In this document: piece after piece, positions 37,336 to 49,039 of the stretch | Layout: each line of letters begins with the position of its first letter | Position numbering within the stretch: the stretch's first letter is position 1 | Origin: Cyclina sinensis | Lineage: Eukaryota > Mollusca > Bivalvia > Venerida > Veneridae | Length of the DNA: 64,000 nt | Reading direction: 5' to 3' | NCBI GenBank assembly: GCA_012932295.1 | Contig: JAAONU010000003.1 | Coordinates: forward strand, 26,460,361 to 26,524,360 | Position numbers and translations under genes: made by a program | The notes under the pieces: model-generated | Seen by the model: the letters and a program-made list of their open reading frames with translations, nothing else | What the model was told of the DNA's origin: nothing | The model's database searches: none

Positions 37336-38811
37336 GCCTAATTTTCTGCATTTTCAACAGACTGCACTTCAAATTTCGTTTTTCATTGACAAACTACCTC
37401 ACAAGAAACCATATAATGATATATCCATTTGCATTAGAGAATTTTACAGCGAACAGAACAACCGAGCTTACAGCAAACTTTCAAGTTAGACCGAATTTCC
37501 TTATTTTTTTTTAATAATTTATATTTTTTTGAAGGAGGGGTGGGGGTGCAATTTGTTTCCAAGCCATTTGCAGAAATCAAACCTAACTTTACTGCTGTGT
37601 AGTATAAGCAGCGACTTAAAATTCCTCATGGAAATTCCGTGCCATTATAATACATTGAATACACAATACATTTCGAACCTCCACCTGTCATAAGTGACAT
37701 GTATAAGTGGAAAGTGTATAACGGACTTTTCTCAATCCTCTGATAATTCTTCTCTTTTAATAAAAACAATCTGATGACAAAGAATAGGCAATATGTAACA
37801 CTTTAACCTAGGGATTTTTTTACATATGACTTGTATTTACTCCAAACCTCACCAGACTTAGTAGGTATGTCAATAAATTAGGCAAATATTTTTAAAATTT
37901 GTATTTCCTAGTCCGACTGTAAACACTACCATATTTCAGCCTGTAATAAATCAAAGTAATGAAAACCCTTATGACTGCTAACAGACACCCATGCACAAAG
38001 TGCAGCAGATAGCGAGAACTGTGTGATTACAATAACAAACATGATGCCAGATTTATCCACCCACTTCTTGATGAGGGAAATATATCAATGTAAATTTAGA
38101 AAAGTATCAACATGTCTAAATTCGCTTACTTTAGATTTATTCCTGTGCTTTTATGAACATTGAGGCACAATAGAGAAAAAGAAAAGGGTTTAACGGTTAG
38201 TTTTCGAAAACAAAAATCATTCCTGAAATCGGAGCAGCACCTGTTTCTGCCATGTTTGGAGGAATTTTCACATTCAATATATAATAATTTAATTTGAGAG
38301 ATATTTCAAGATTCTAATAAATTGTTTAAGCCTCTACAATACAAAGGAAAACACAACAAATGGCTTGCATGTGCATAAATCAACAACATTTAGGTGAAAA
38401 GTTTCTTGCTGACACTTATTAATGGAAATGAAATGATGTTTTAAATTAGCTCTTTTTAAAGTCGCCCATAAGATCATATTTGCAGATGTTAAAGATCATA
38501 TAATTGTTCGTCTTGCTAATGAAATTTCTTACAACATATCTGCCTTAAGCATCAAATGATAAATGGACTTTTAAGAGAATTAATTAATATATAATTTGTC
38601 CATGATTTAACTAGTCGTCTAGGTGCTGATGAAAATGTAGCAAAAACCTTAATAAAAAAACGAAACTGCTCTTGCATTATAAACAGAATTGAAAGAGTCA
38701 TTTAAATCAAGCAAAAATATTCTTCAGAAGTTTGATATAACCTGCCGCTGTACAATTATAGAATTTGATTTATGTAGGGATGGTTTGCGATTAGAATTTT
38801 CATACTTTTAG
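37336..38811. other. AT-rich non-coding stretch
   Basis: The 37336-37500 part may hold the decayed N-terminal region of the mariner copy. Beyond that I see nothing but AT-rich sequence. Confidence 0.35.
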
Positions 38812-39305
38812 CTCACCTGAGCACAACGTGCTCATGGTGAGCTATTGTGATCGCCCTATGTCCGTCGTCAACAATTTTTTTTAAAGAACATCTCCCTGAA
38901 GCCGATTACTGGATTTTGACCACACTTCACAGGAATGATCCTTGGGTGGTCCCCTATCAAAGTTGTTCAAATGGTTGCGGTTGGTTGCATATAAATATAT
39001 AGTAGAAACTTAAAAAACCTTAAAAAATCTTCTTCTCTGAAACTACAAGGGCTAGAGCTTAGATATTTGGCGTGAAACATTGTCTAGTGGACCTCTACAA
39101 AGAATGTTCAAATTATGGTCTAGGGGTCAAAGTTGACCCTGACTCAGGGAGTCATGGGTTTTCCTTATATGTATATAGTAAAACCTTTACCTCATCTTAC
39201 CAACATTGTTCAATTTCATGTGATAAACACTTTCATTAGCTTACAGCATGTTACACAAATACCATTCTGTCCTCAGGTAAGCGACCTGGGTCCAATGGCC
39301 CCTTG
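38812..39305. repeat. Short copy of the AGCTCACCTGAGCA dispersed family
   Basis: It starts TTTTAGCTCACCTGAGCACA with a hairpin (to about 38843). The body is in the opposite orientation to 26072-28395 ('ctctacaaagaatgttcaaa', 'cattgtctagtggacctcta'). It ends 'gacctgggtccaatggcccc'. It lies upstream of the SMB gene. Confidence 0.6.
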
Positions 39306-40504
39306 CTAAATAACTGAATTCCCTCGCCAGTCAGGTTCCCATTTCCCGGGAAAAAGGTAAATTTTAAGCACCCTTTCCCGCTTTTGTGCTTTTTCAAGTT
39401 TCAAGCCAGTATATAACTGCTGTGTGACTTTTGACTACAGAATAAAAAAAAACAAACAAAAACATGCGTAACGACTCTGAAAATAAAAAAAGTAGAATAA
39501 GGCTTCAAGTGTTAAACTTTTTCTGTATCACGATCCTAAAAGCTTAAAACAGTTACTGAGTTATTCTCCAAACAAACTTTTTTCTGAAACGTTTACACAG
39601 AACAATAGCTTTGTCAACGGCTAGAGTTGTTGCTTTTCTGATCTTTATTTATCCGCTTACCCTTCGCGATTTAAGTCAATGCTTTTTAAAAGCGTACCTA
39701 GCAAAACTCTTGACAACATTTCAATCAGCAGTGGGCAACGACTCTAAAAATAATCGGATTTTTTTAGGTTCCTCAGGTATGCTTTTGACAAATGTTTCTG
39801 ATGGACAGAAAGACAGACGAACATACAGGTAAATGGAGACCTTTACCATATCACCTACCTACCATTAGGAAGGTGGATAATTAGCATTGTATCCAACTTT
39901 GGGGATGATTTGATGAGAGTTGTTCTATAAAAGCTGGTAAGGTTTGTTTTGTCAAATTTTAACAATTAAAGGAGTCATAATGATGACGTCTTAAGGTCAG
40001 TCTGGCTTGATATCGATTTTTGCTGAGATATCATACTGATAAACAAAGCGAACATGCCCTCTTCCCATTTTGGTTAACAAAGCTGCTCCTTCTGAAACAA
40101 TCTAGCTAGTTATCCAACTTAGTTGGGTTTTATGCCAATAAACTTTTCATCTAAGTTTGGTAAGGACTGGAGAAGAATTATTTGAGTCAGAGTCGCCTGT
40201 CGAGTGCCACCCGTTAACTGCGACAGGTAATCACATTATGTGTATAATCTTTGCAAGTAGCACCATCTGGTTTTCTTAAAGTCTCACTTTCGTTTTTTGG
40301 CTCAATCTTTGTGAAAATTGTGTAGCTGTTGCAGCTGCTGTAATTTAAGACTAAATAAACAGCAAAACACGTTTGTATTTATATTAAAAAAATGGTCTTT
40401 GATTGACGCTTTAAAGGATGCATAGAAAATAAAAAGCTCGTTTTTACTTCGTTGTACATACTTATATAGCTCAGAGAACATAAAGACGGACGTTGGTAAC
40501 TGGA
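39306..40504. other. Region 5' of the SMB gene
   Basis: No strong promoter motif was recognised. An open stretch at 39611-39832 begins with a hydrophobic run (VVAFLIFIYPL) and ends at a donor-like ACATACAG|GTAAAT. It lacks an upstream ATG, so it is not called as an exon. Confidence 0.3.
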
Positions 40505-43500
40505 ATGAAAATGATTATTACGAAACTTTTCTTCACTTTGCTTGTAATAGTGTATTTGTTCCGTGGCGACTTAATCATGACAGAAAAAAGCAAGACTAAG
40601 GACATAATTTTATCAACAATTGGCACCCTGTGTCCGACTGCTGACATTTGTCATTTGAAGAACAAACGAAAACTGGACACGATCCAACACTGGCAAAGAG
40701 ATAGTGTTCCATGTTGCACAGGTAAGAATTTATTCTAATTCATACAATAGTATAACTGTTTTAGCTCCATTGTGACGAAACTATCCAAGCTCAATTGATC
40801 ACCATCAAGACACTAACCCTGATGGAACAAATCGCCTTGGAGAAGAACCAGTTACTGGATCTATTCATAGCTGGGTGAGCTCGGACATGTTTTGCTCTAT
40901 ACTGAGCATCGAGGTCCACATTTAAGTTCAGTTAAGTCAATTAAAAAAGACTAAATGTAAGATCTTATTGTCAATTTGACTTTTGGAATAGACTAAGAGG
41001 ACCAGTCTCTAAAACGGACGTTCGTGGCCTAACCACAGCGGCCTTGCGATCTAACCATAGCGGCCTAATCATGTGGCACAGTGGTTGCCCAACGACCTAG
41101 CAGCCTTAACACAGGTATTTTGTATCAAGAAAAGCATAATATTTTAGATAAAAAAAAACGCAAACAAAGGGGTTATGGACAAATTTTCTTAAATTAAAAA
41201 AAAAGTAAAATTTCATAAAAAGAAAGTGTAAAAACCAAATGTTACTTTTAAAGATTTCGGGATATAAAAAACGTCTGAAGTTTCTTTTGATTTGTTTTGT
41301 TCCAAAAGCTTCTAAAATTGCGTGTACATCCTGTAACAGTATGCTGTTTTAGTCTGTATTAGTATAAGTCTAAATACGTTTATTTGAGTCTGAATAAGTG
41401 TGTATTAGTATAAGTCTGTTTTAGTCTCTTTAATTCAGTATTTATAAAAGTCTTTATTAGTTTTTTCAGTCTGTATAAAGCTGTATTAGTTTAAGTCTGT
41501 ACTAGTTTCTATAAGTCAGTGTTAGTCTGTATTAATATAAGTCTGTATTATTCTCTTTTAGTCTGTATAAATCTGTATTAATATCAGTATGTTTAATTCT
41601 CTTTTAGTCTTTATTAGTATAAGTCTAAAATTAGTCTAGTTTGGTCTGAAATTAAACTTTTTTGGTCTGTAATTTGACCGTATTGGCCTGTATTACTCTG
41701 TATTTTTCTGTAATGCTTACCAGTACAGACCGATATCAATACAGACTAATACTAATACAAACCAATGCAGCCTTATACTGACAAATACAGACAAATACTT
41801 ACATAGGGCAATGCAGATTTATACTTATACAGACAAATAGTCTATATTAGTCTTTATAAGTTTGTATTATAATGTTATTAATTAGTCGAATTCATATTGG
41901 CTTTGTTATTGGGCTGAAGACAGTCATATTGGCCTGAGGCCGAAAGCCAATAAGACGTCTGAAGCCCAATAACAAAGCCAATATGAATTCGACTAATTAA
42001 TGACAATTTTATTAATTAACTTTATAATATTATGTTCAATTATTAAACTAAGTAATCCAAAACTCGTAATTTATAACAGGGTAAAACTTGTGATCGTCTG
42101 CTTTTCACTTCCGCGCAAAATATATTTGGTAAATATGAAAATCACTAAATGAAAAGTTGAACACTGCTAAATTTACTGTGATCCGATAGCGCAGGGTCTC
42201 CGCGAGCTTTTTTTTGCTACTTTTTGAACTTTTTAAGAGATAAAAACTTTTATGTAAAAACTAGGCTAAGCATATTCAAAATGGCGTCCAACAAGGTGAA
42301 AATCCTAGGCTCATATAAGACCGAGTTTTTCCTGAATCCTGATTGGCTAAATCTCGTATTGGCCGACTTTTTACTTATTGGCCGTGTTTTTTCCGTATTG
42401 GCCGATTTTCGAGCTTTATTGGCGAGGCTTTGGTTGAATCCAAACCAAACCCAGTCTGATAAAAATCAGCTCCTAGATAACGCTCCACCGTAGTTACATG
42501 TAGATCGTGCACAATCCAATAATGATAATACATCCAATAACAAGTGAGACATCAGTACTTCAGTCAGATTGGTTTCAGTCAATATTTTTTATTGTTTTTT
42601 AAAAACGTTTCGTGTTCGTGTTTCTGTCCCACGAATATTGTCTGGAATTATTTAAGAAATAATAAGTATCCAGGCGTGGTTTATCGTAGAATAACCCACG
42701 TTTTGAGTTCTTATGCGTAGAAATATATCACGAAGGCCGTAGGCCTGAGTGATATATTGTTTCGCATAAGAACGAAAAACGCGGGTTATTCTACGATAAA
42801 CCACAACTGGATACTTGTTATTTCGATTCTAACACGACCAAACAATAAACCACATTGTGAAATAAGTGTTAACTACTTCTTACGATCGTAAAAACACTTG
42901 CGCGGTACGCCCCTGGGTTCGGCCGTTAAAATTTCCTTCCTCGATATATGTAAGAGTTGGCTGCCACATTATAAGTTGATCAATCCAATAAATGAAAAAA
43001 TAAACAACACACTTTTCATCAGTTGATAATTTCCTCTTTTTTTTTATTTCGAACTAAAATTACAATTTACTAATAAATTAAATGTTCAAACAAATAAAAG
43101 ATGTTCATGTTCTCAGATGCTAAAACTAGCATATGTAAAACGTCACAAGGTCGCTTACACGAAAGTCGGCATACGTGTGTGAATTTTAATGTAGACACAA
43201 GTAACATTTACATGGATTATTGACAGAAAACAATTCTCGGCTATTATTATTTCACAAATTGTGCCCATTCTAAGTAAATTGGCTTTTTTGTGCCATTTTG
43301 CAGCCGAACTTTGTTGTTGTACGCCGGTAATTCTACGATTCCTACGGTAGTAGTCACGAGACAAACCGACCAGACTATAGCCTGGGTGACGTATACCACC
43401 TGTATGACGTCATATCGTTTCCATCTCATAATAATATTATGTTCTCAACTTATACAGTAGTTTGTTTAGTTGGCTTTTATTAGGTTGATATGATTATGTG

Positions 43501-46500
43501 TGGTTGTATATATATGCCCGAGAGGTACATTTGAGGATATGGCATTTGGTTGTAATCTTATTTTCATGTTAGATTTAAAATTACAAATAAAACGGTTGGT
43601 TTGTCTTAGTAACGTATATTTACCAAAATGGTATTTACAAACATCACGTGACTTTCATTCATAAAAATTTTATACGTGGGGTGACGGCGGTTCACGGAAC
43701 AGCCAAAACAACAAGCGCACGCGAGTGGTATACTGCAGAATAACCCCGACTTTATTTTCTTCTTTGTATATATAGGCTATTTTTAGATCGTGTTAGAATA
43801 TTATTCTTCAACGTTTTAGTGCACATTTGTTTTTACAGAACATATAAACATCGTAAATAAATTAAGTTACAGTGCAAATATAAAAGCATTAGCGGCTAAC
43901 TGGCATGATTTGAAGAATCAACAAACGTTTTCTTTTCAGAATGTTCTTGTGAAGACGACTGCCACATTGACGGAAACTGTTGCTTCCCTGTCGAAAACGG
44001 AAGTTCCTCTAACGACAATAATAAAATGTTTACAACTAATGATAGCATCCCAGTCGAATTACATAACCCTCATGCAAGCTGTTTATTTCCTGGGAATTCA
44101 AACAATATCCAGTTGCTGCCAATTTACCGTTACTACAGAATGATAGACACTTGTCCATCGATCAAAGAGCAACAGGGAGACAAGTCATCATTTGGTGAAT
44201 ACAACCTGCATTGCGGGGATTTGTCCGTAGCTTGGAAAAGTACCTTGCTGCCTGTGTACTCTCCATCTACTAGAAAACTGTACAAAAATACAATTTGTTC
44301 AAAATGTCACGGCATAAAGGACGGCATAGTTTGGGAAATGATTCGAAGCTGCAAAACATTTAAAAACAAAACAAGACATGTCCAAATAGACGTATCAGAA
44401 TACATAAACGTGAACCCAGAACGATCTGAAACAGATGAATGTAAGCTAATATACCACTATCCTGGCGATTGGAGAGAGCTAGAGCATTTAAGGTGTATGC
44501 AAGAGCCAATGATTAACAGCTGTGGTCAAGTTGATTTTGAAGTTCCACGGTATATCAATATCAGTATGGATGACATTATTGACTTGTGTGAAAGCAATTT
44601 CCGCAGCCCTGTCATAACTAGAAGCGGTTTTATTGCATATCGACACATTCGAGTTTTTGCAAACCCTTACTGTTCCATCTGCAATATGCATTGGGTTGAC
44701 AGTGAAGAAAAATTACAGTCTAGCAGCCTGTGTCAAAATTTTAATTTTGACGTCAGAAGTGTGAGTTCCTACCCGTATGTATACATGATAAGCGGTATTG
44801 ATCTCCAGAGGAAATATGTTGATGTAGACACAACTTACATAAACAAACCCATCGCATGCCCGGATGATCCCTATATAACTCGTGTAAGTATATTGGTATA
44901 TTCCTGCGTAATTTTTAACAGTAAGGGAAATAATATTACCAAATGGTCACCAACAATTATTCAAACGTTTTCTATGTGAAAAAAGTGAAAATACGTATGA
45001 CAAAATTGGTTGCAATATAAGCTGTTTAAGCCATGTTTCGTTTTCAGGTACAGTGGAATTTGAATTTTGTAAAATCACATACACAATATAAGGGCAGTCG
45101 GTGCTCGTTAGCTCTTGACGTTCTGATAGAACTAAACCAAACTGCGACTTAAAACTTGTACATTTGACATAAAATATTGTACATATATTTAATTTGGTTA
45201 TCCTTTCTAAAAGTACCCACAGTTCATGGAAATCCGTTCGACTCTGATACCGTAGGAAATAAATCAAACAATTATAACAAAGACCTTACTAGTCATGATC
45301 ACTATTATGTAAACAGTTATGGCACGCCAATTGTCCAATTATTACGTGAACCTATGTTTACGCTCGTAAAACTAGGATTTACGGTCGATAATCTAGGTTT
45401 TACAAATATTAAACCTGGTTTTTCGATTTTTTAACCTCTATTTTCGAGCGTAAACATAGGATAACGGCCGAAAACCGTAGTTTACGCTCGTGATCTTATG
45501 TTTACGTTCGATAAACTAGGTTTCTCAAATAATATTAGAATTTCGGTCGTTATCCTAAGATTACCACCGTAAACTTGGGTTTGCGACCGTGAACATAGGT
45601 TTACGACTGTAAACCTATATTTACGTTCGTAAATTAATATTTTTTCTCAGGAACTTAGTTTATCAAACGTAAATCTAGGTTCACGTCCGTAAGCTATGGT
45701 TCACGACCGTTATCCTACGTTTTTGCTCGAAAACACTGGTTAAATTCCGTAAAATATATTTCTAGGGAATTCAACTGTTAAAAATAACGTGAACCTACAT
45801 TTACGCCCGTTAATCTAGGATTTACGATCGATAAAACAGGTTTTTCAATCGTAAAACCTGGTTTTTCGAATTTTATCCGATATTTTCGAGCGTAAATATA
45901 GGATAACCGTCGTAAACCCTAGATTACGCTCTAAACTTATATTTACGTTCGATAACTAGGTTTTTTGAACAGTCATTAACCGATGATCACGATCGTAAAC
46001 ATGGGTTCACGGCCGTAAATGTAGGTTCACGCTTGAAAACATAGGTTCTCGATCGTAAACCCATGTTAACGCTCGAAATTCAAATTTAATTTCATAATCC
46101 TCAATTTCGAATGTTTACTAGGTTTTTCAATTAAACAACGGATTTCAACCGTTATTCTATGTTTACAGACACTATCTTATTGTTACGCTCGTGAACCCCG
46201 ATTTATGCTCGTAAAGGATTATTAACAAACTTAACCTATATTTTCGACCGTAAACTTGTGTTTTCAAACGTGATCTATAGTTTACGAGCGTAAACTATAG
46301 TTTACGACATTTACCCATGATTTCGCTCGAAAATATAAGTTAATATTCGAAAAACTAGGTTTTACGTTTGAAAAACCTGGTTTATCAACCGTAAATCCTA
46401 GTTTTTCGACCGTAAACATAGGTTCACATAATAATTGGACAATTGGCGTGCCATAAACAGTTGGGGTAAGGGTGGTAACTCTCTGCGGACATATTTAGCT

Positions 46501-47552
46501 CCGCTCCAGTATTCGCGTCTTTTACTTAGAATTATCATTGAAAATGAAATTCAAAATATCGTCTAACCTGAAACCTCAATGTCAGTGGCTAAGAAATTTG
46601 ACACGAAGCATTACCTAGTAAACGTCTACATAGATTGTTTAAGTTTTGTTGTACTTTTTTTTTTGGACGCCCTTGGTTCAGTGATAATATGTATGCAGTC
46701 ATTAGCGTTTATATGACTATTTTAGGACGAATTGTTTATTGTAGCACGTCCACATAGACTGTTTAAGTTTTGTTGTATTTTTTTTTTTTGGACGCGCTTG
46801 GTTCAGTGATATATGTATGCAGTCATTAGCATTTTATCAAACCATTTCAGGAAGGCAATGGCTGTCGTATTGTTTATTGTAGAACAGGTCAAATTAGAAA
46901 CAGAGCCGGTGAATGTCACTACATTGCCTTGCGATGGCCAGCAACCTTTGAAGTCGTGGTCGATCTATTCCCGGATAAAGATATTCCGGTTGACTATGTT
47001 GATGAAAAGAGAAATATGTCGGGCACATCGTGGGTATTTTTACCTGTACGAAATTTGTGGAAAATCGACCGTCTTTTTTATCGAACTAGATTTGTTGACG
47101 GTAAAGGCTATCTCGAGAAAATGAAAGTATCACTTAAACTAGATATATACTCTTCGCCTCTGACAAATATCATCGGAACTGTCAAAATATTAATGAAAGA
47201 TCACTGGTTCATTACTCTGGATGGTAAACTGTTTAAATTGTATCCAAGATTTTCACCTGTTTATGACAACTTGAGAAATTCAAGCGATAACCTGACATGT
47301 ATGAACATTACGGAAATCAATGAAAACGATAGCAAAAATAAATCCTCTTGCTCTTTGATCGAAATAAAATTGCAAAGTCGACAAGAAATGGACAAAAAAA
47401 CATCCATTGTTTTGACGAAATTGATATTCTGTGAACAAGTTCAGCTCTTGGCTTCTGAATATGACCAAGAGAGGTCTGGGAGGACGATATTTTATAAACG
47501 AAAACAGAGAACATTTTTCAAAGGTGAATACGCAAGTGTGCATGACCTATGA
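40505..47552 (+). CDS. SMB-domain secreted/ectodomain protein, 3 exons, no 7TM
   Basis: Exons 40505-40721, 43940-44883 and 46851-47552 join in phase (1, then 0) with GT-AG borders to 620 codons. Exon 1 gives a signal peptide (MKMIITKLFFTLLVIVYLF). The exon 1/2 join creates a somatomedin-B-like Cys cluster, CCTECSCEDDCHIDGNCC. Next come paired-Cys blocks (YKNTICSKCHG, ANPYCSICNMHW) and many N-glycosylation sites. From memory, this layout matches the extracellular part of a large molluscan SMB-plus-7TM receptor group; the assignment needs a search. No TM bundle follows. The frame stops at 47552 after FFKGEYASVHDL, while the next frame continues to 47700 with ...VRLCLADAGF and a hydrophobic tail (YILRVLFVALFLSRV), which suggests a frameshift. 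AATAAA sites at 47749 and 47775 fit the 3' end. Confidence 0.82.
41338..41860. repeat. AGTCTGTATTAGTATA array that switches strand
   Basis: From 41338 to about 41700, variants of AGTCTGTATTAGTATAAGTC repeat roughly every 15-35 bp on the + strand. From about 41720 to 41830 the same words appear in reverse complement ('acagactaatactaatacag'). It then flips back at 41840. It lies in intron 1 of the SMB gene. A foldback structure or inverted duplication of a simple array is implied. Confidence 0.65.
41878..42000. repeat. Perfect 38-bp inverted repeat (hairpin)
   Basis: The arms 41878-41915 (starting TTAATTAGTCGAATTCATAT) and 41963-42000 are exact reverse complements around a 47-nt loop. ATTGG/CCAAT words lie in both arms and the loop. 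It resembles a short foldback or MITE-like element in intron 1 of the SMB gene. Confidence 0.8.
42342..42422 (+). repeat. Five spaced ATTGGC(C) words
   Basis: ATTGG occurs at 42342, 42358, 42377, 42397 and 42418, spaced 16-21 bp, mostly as TATTGGCCG. Together with six more in the adjacent hairpin, this looks like a motif array of one element. The motif equals an inverted CCAAT box, but a promoter role is not supported. Confidence 0.5.
42657..42823. repeat. 75-bp-arm hairpin with 17-nt loop
   Basis: The arms 42657-42731 and 42749-42823 pair over about 75 bp with only scattered mismatches around the loop 'gaaggccgtaggcctga'. The word GTAGAATAACCC in the arms recurs in altered form at about 43735-43748. 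Inverted 'ttctaacacgac' words lie at about 42831 and 43788, so a larger element of about 1.1 kb is possible. It lies in intron 1 of the SMB gene. Confidence 0.75.
45319..46454. mobile_element. Foldback transposon with 74-bp TIRs, 8-bp TSD, palindromic core
   Basis: The ends ATGGCACGCCAATTGTCCAA (45319) and its inverse (46435-46454) extend to about 74-bp inverted repeats with only a few mismatches. The element is flanked by exact 8-bp duplications AAACAGTT at 45311-45318 and 46455-46462. The whole 1.0-kb core is a degenerate array of the near-palindromic words CGTAAAC-TAGGTTTACG and GATCGTAAAC, with no coding frame. An 8-bp duplication fits hAT/P-type transposases, but the termini do not identify the family. 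It sits in intron 2 of the SMB gene. Confidence 0.85.
46631..46885 (+). repeat. Tandem duplication across the intron 2 acceptor of the SMB gene
   Basis: Two ~128-bp copies share 'ctgtttaagttttgttgta', a poly-T run, 'tggttcagtgata', 'tgtatgcagtcattagc', a pyrimidine tract plus AG, and then 'attgtttattgtag'. The second copy contains the true acceptor (46848-46850) and the first codons of exon 3. The first copy is a relic of acceptor plus exon start. Confidence 0.7.
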
Positions 47553-47700
47553 CATGAACACTGACTCAGTTCGATTATGTTTGGCCGATGCAGGCTTTAA
47601 GAAAGTAAACACTTCATCTGTCGATGCGATCCGAACTCCATCAAAACATGTTTACATATTACGTGTTCTGTTTGTAGCATTGTTTCTGTCTCGTGTTTAA
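47431..47700 (+). pseudogene. Out-of-frame C-terminal extension of the SMB protein
   Basis: In the +1 frame, reading continues through the 47552 stop with VCMTYDMNTDSVRLCLADAG, a Ser/Thr-rich stretch and the terminal hydrophobic run YILRVLFVALFLSRV before a stop at 47700. The Cys spacing suits the membrane-proximal end of the ectodomain. The switch would occur near AAGTGTGCATG (about 47535). A sequencing error, an allelic frameshift, or an alternative C-terminus ending in a GPI or single-TM anchor are all possible. Confidence 0.5.
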
Positions 47701-48025
47701 CGTAGCCAAAGTAACTCCAAACAAATTAACCTTTAAAAAAAGGACGCAAATAAAAAAAAGAAGAAAAAAAGCTTAATAAACCTTTTTCAGTTTGAATTTT
47801 ACAGTCGGTACCGGTTTTGTTTTAAATTGCGGGACGTGGGTGAGGACGGCTGCAGTACAAGTATCATCCTGTTCCAGAGACGCTCTTAATTCTTTAACAT
47901 GCTTAGTGCGTACCAGTGATTCATAGCACCTCAGTAAAGAGTCTCGTACAATAGACAAATAATAGTGTTAATTGAAGAGCCTCTACTGGATCTGAAGTCC
48001 TGTACGTTACAGTAGGTATAAAACG

Positions 48026-48053
48026 AGGGGGGGGGAAGTGGGGGGGGGGGGGA
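48026..48053 (+). repeat. G-run tract
   Basis: Two G runs (8 and 13) interrupted by AAGT lie in the + strand between the SMB gene and the long-TIR element. Confidence 0.7.
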
Positions 48054-48726
48054 CTTTTGTCATGTTGGAAACTGGTATCGACGTTAATTATCTCAAAGGA
48101 AATTTATAAGAGCATTAAAGGGGCAGACTGATGATTTAGTGGTAACGGGTAGGTATAAAAGTGGCGGGTGGGTGAGGGGTTGGAAGCCCACATGTGGCGT
48201 TAGCCCTTAACCAAATTTGGCTTTAGCCCTTTACCACAGTTGGCTTTAGCTCTTTACCACATGTGCCTTTAGCCCTTTACCACATAGGTGGCTTAAGCCC
48301 TTTATCACATAGGTGGCTTTAGTCCTTTTCATCCTGGGCAAAGAACTAGGGACAAAAAACCAGGAGCAAAGAATGAATCACTTCTCCACGTGATGGGTAG
48401 AGAACCACTTTTAAACGTGATGAGCAAAGAACCTTTAGGCAATCATCCTTAAACCACGTGGCTTGTCCTATTTTAAAAACTGTGGTTTTCTACGTCAGAA
48501 ATGCAAACTGTCTTATGATATGTTTTATTCTCGAAATATTTTCGCACTTGGTGGTTTCAATAATTTTTTTAATACTGGACGAGTCTATTTGCTATGTTAG
48601 ACAGATTTTTGAGGATGTTAATTAAAATATCTTAGCGACTTGAACTGAAAGTTAGGTGTCAAAACATGTCTGCATGACAGTCAGTGAGTGCTTGGATGTT
48701 GAAGAGTCAAGAAGTGCTATAGAAAC

Positions 48727-49037
48727 ATGGACTTATATAATAACAAAGACATAACGAGGATAAGTAAGAGGAAGATGAAAAGGAGCAGATCTCAAAGAGG
48801 CGAGAGATCTCAGTCTGAAATTTATATTAGAATGGTTCTAACGATGCATCAGTAATTGGCCAGAAAAAAATAATACAACTCACCAGTGAAAAACGCAAAC
48901 GTCAGAATTCAAAAGTATGTGATAAAACCAGGAAGATTAAGAAACCTAGACAGGATCCGCCAACTGATGGAAGAAAACCGAAAGAGAACACCAGTGAACT
49001 CGACAACGTCGCAATTATAGGACAAGTATTAAGTTGA
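48727..49037 (+). pseudogene. Lys/Arg-rich ORF pieces inside the long-TIR element
   Basis: MDLYNNKDITRISKRKMKRS opens at 48727 and stops at 48855. A second frame (open from about 48831) continues VIGQKKIIQLTSEKRKRQNS, then KIKKPRQDPPTDGRKPKENT, to a stop at 49037. The two overlap as if one basic, disordered coding region had suffered a frameshift. It has the same orientation as the 49403-49918 ORF and may be its upstream exon. Family unknown. Confidence 0.35.
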
Positions 49038-49039
49038 AT

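Noticed and set aside
39611..39832. Possible signal-peptide exon upstream of the SMB gene
   Set aside because: No ATG opens the frame; the real SMB start with a good signal peptide is at 40505.
42224..42493. 89-aa + frame with repeated L-A-D-F phrases
   Set aside because: The repetition comes from the ATTGGCC array; no acceptor or donor context matches the SMB gene.
44947..45267. 106-aa minus-strand frame
   Set aside because: It lies in intron 2 of the SMB gene on the opposite strand with no recognisable content.
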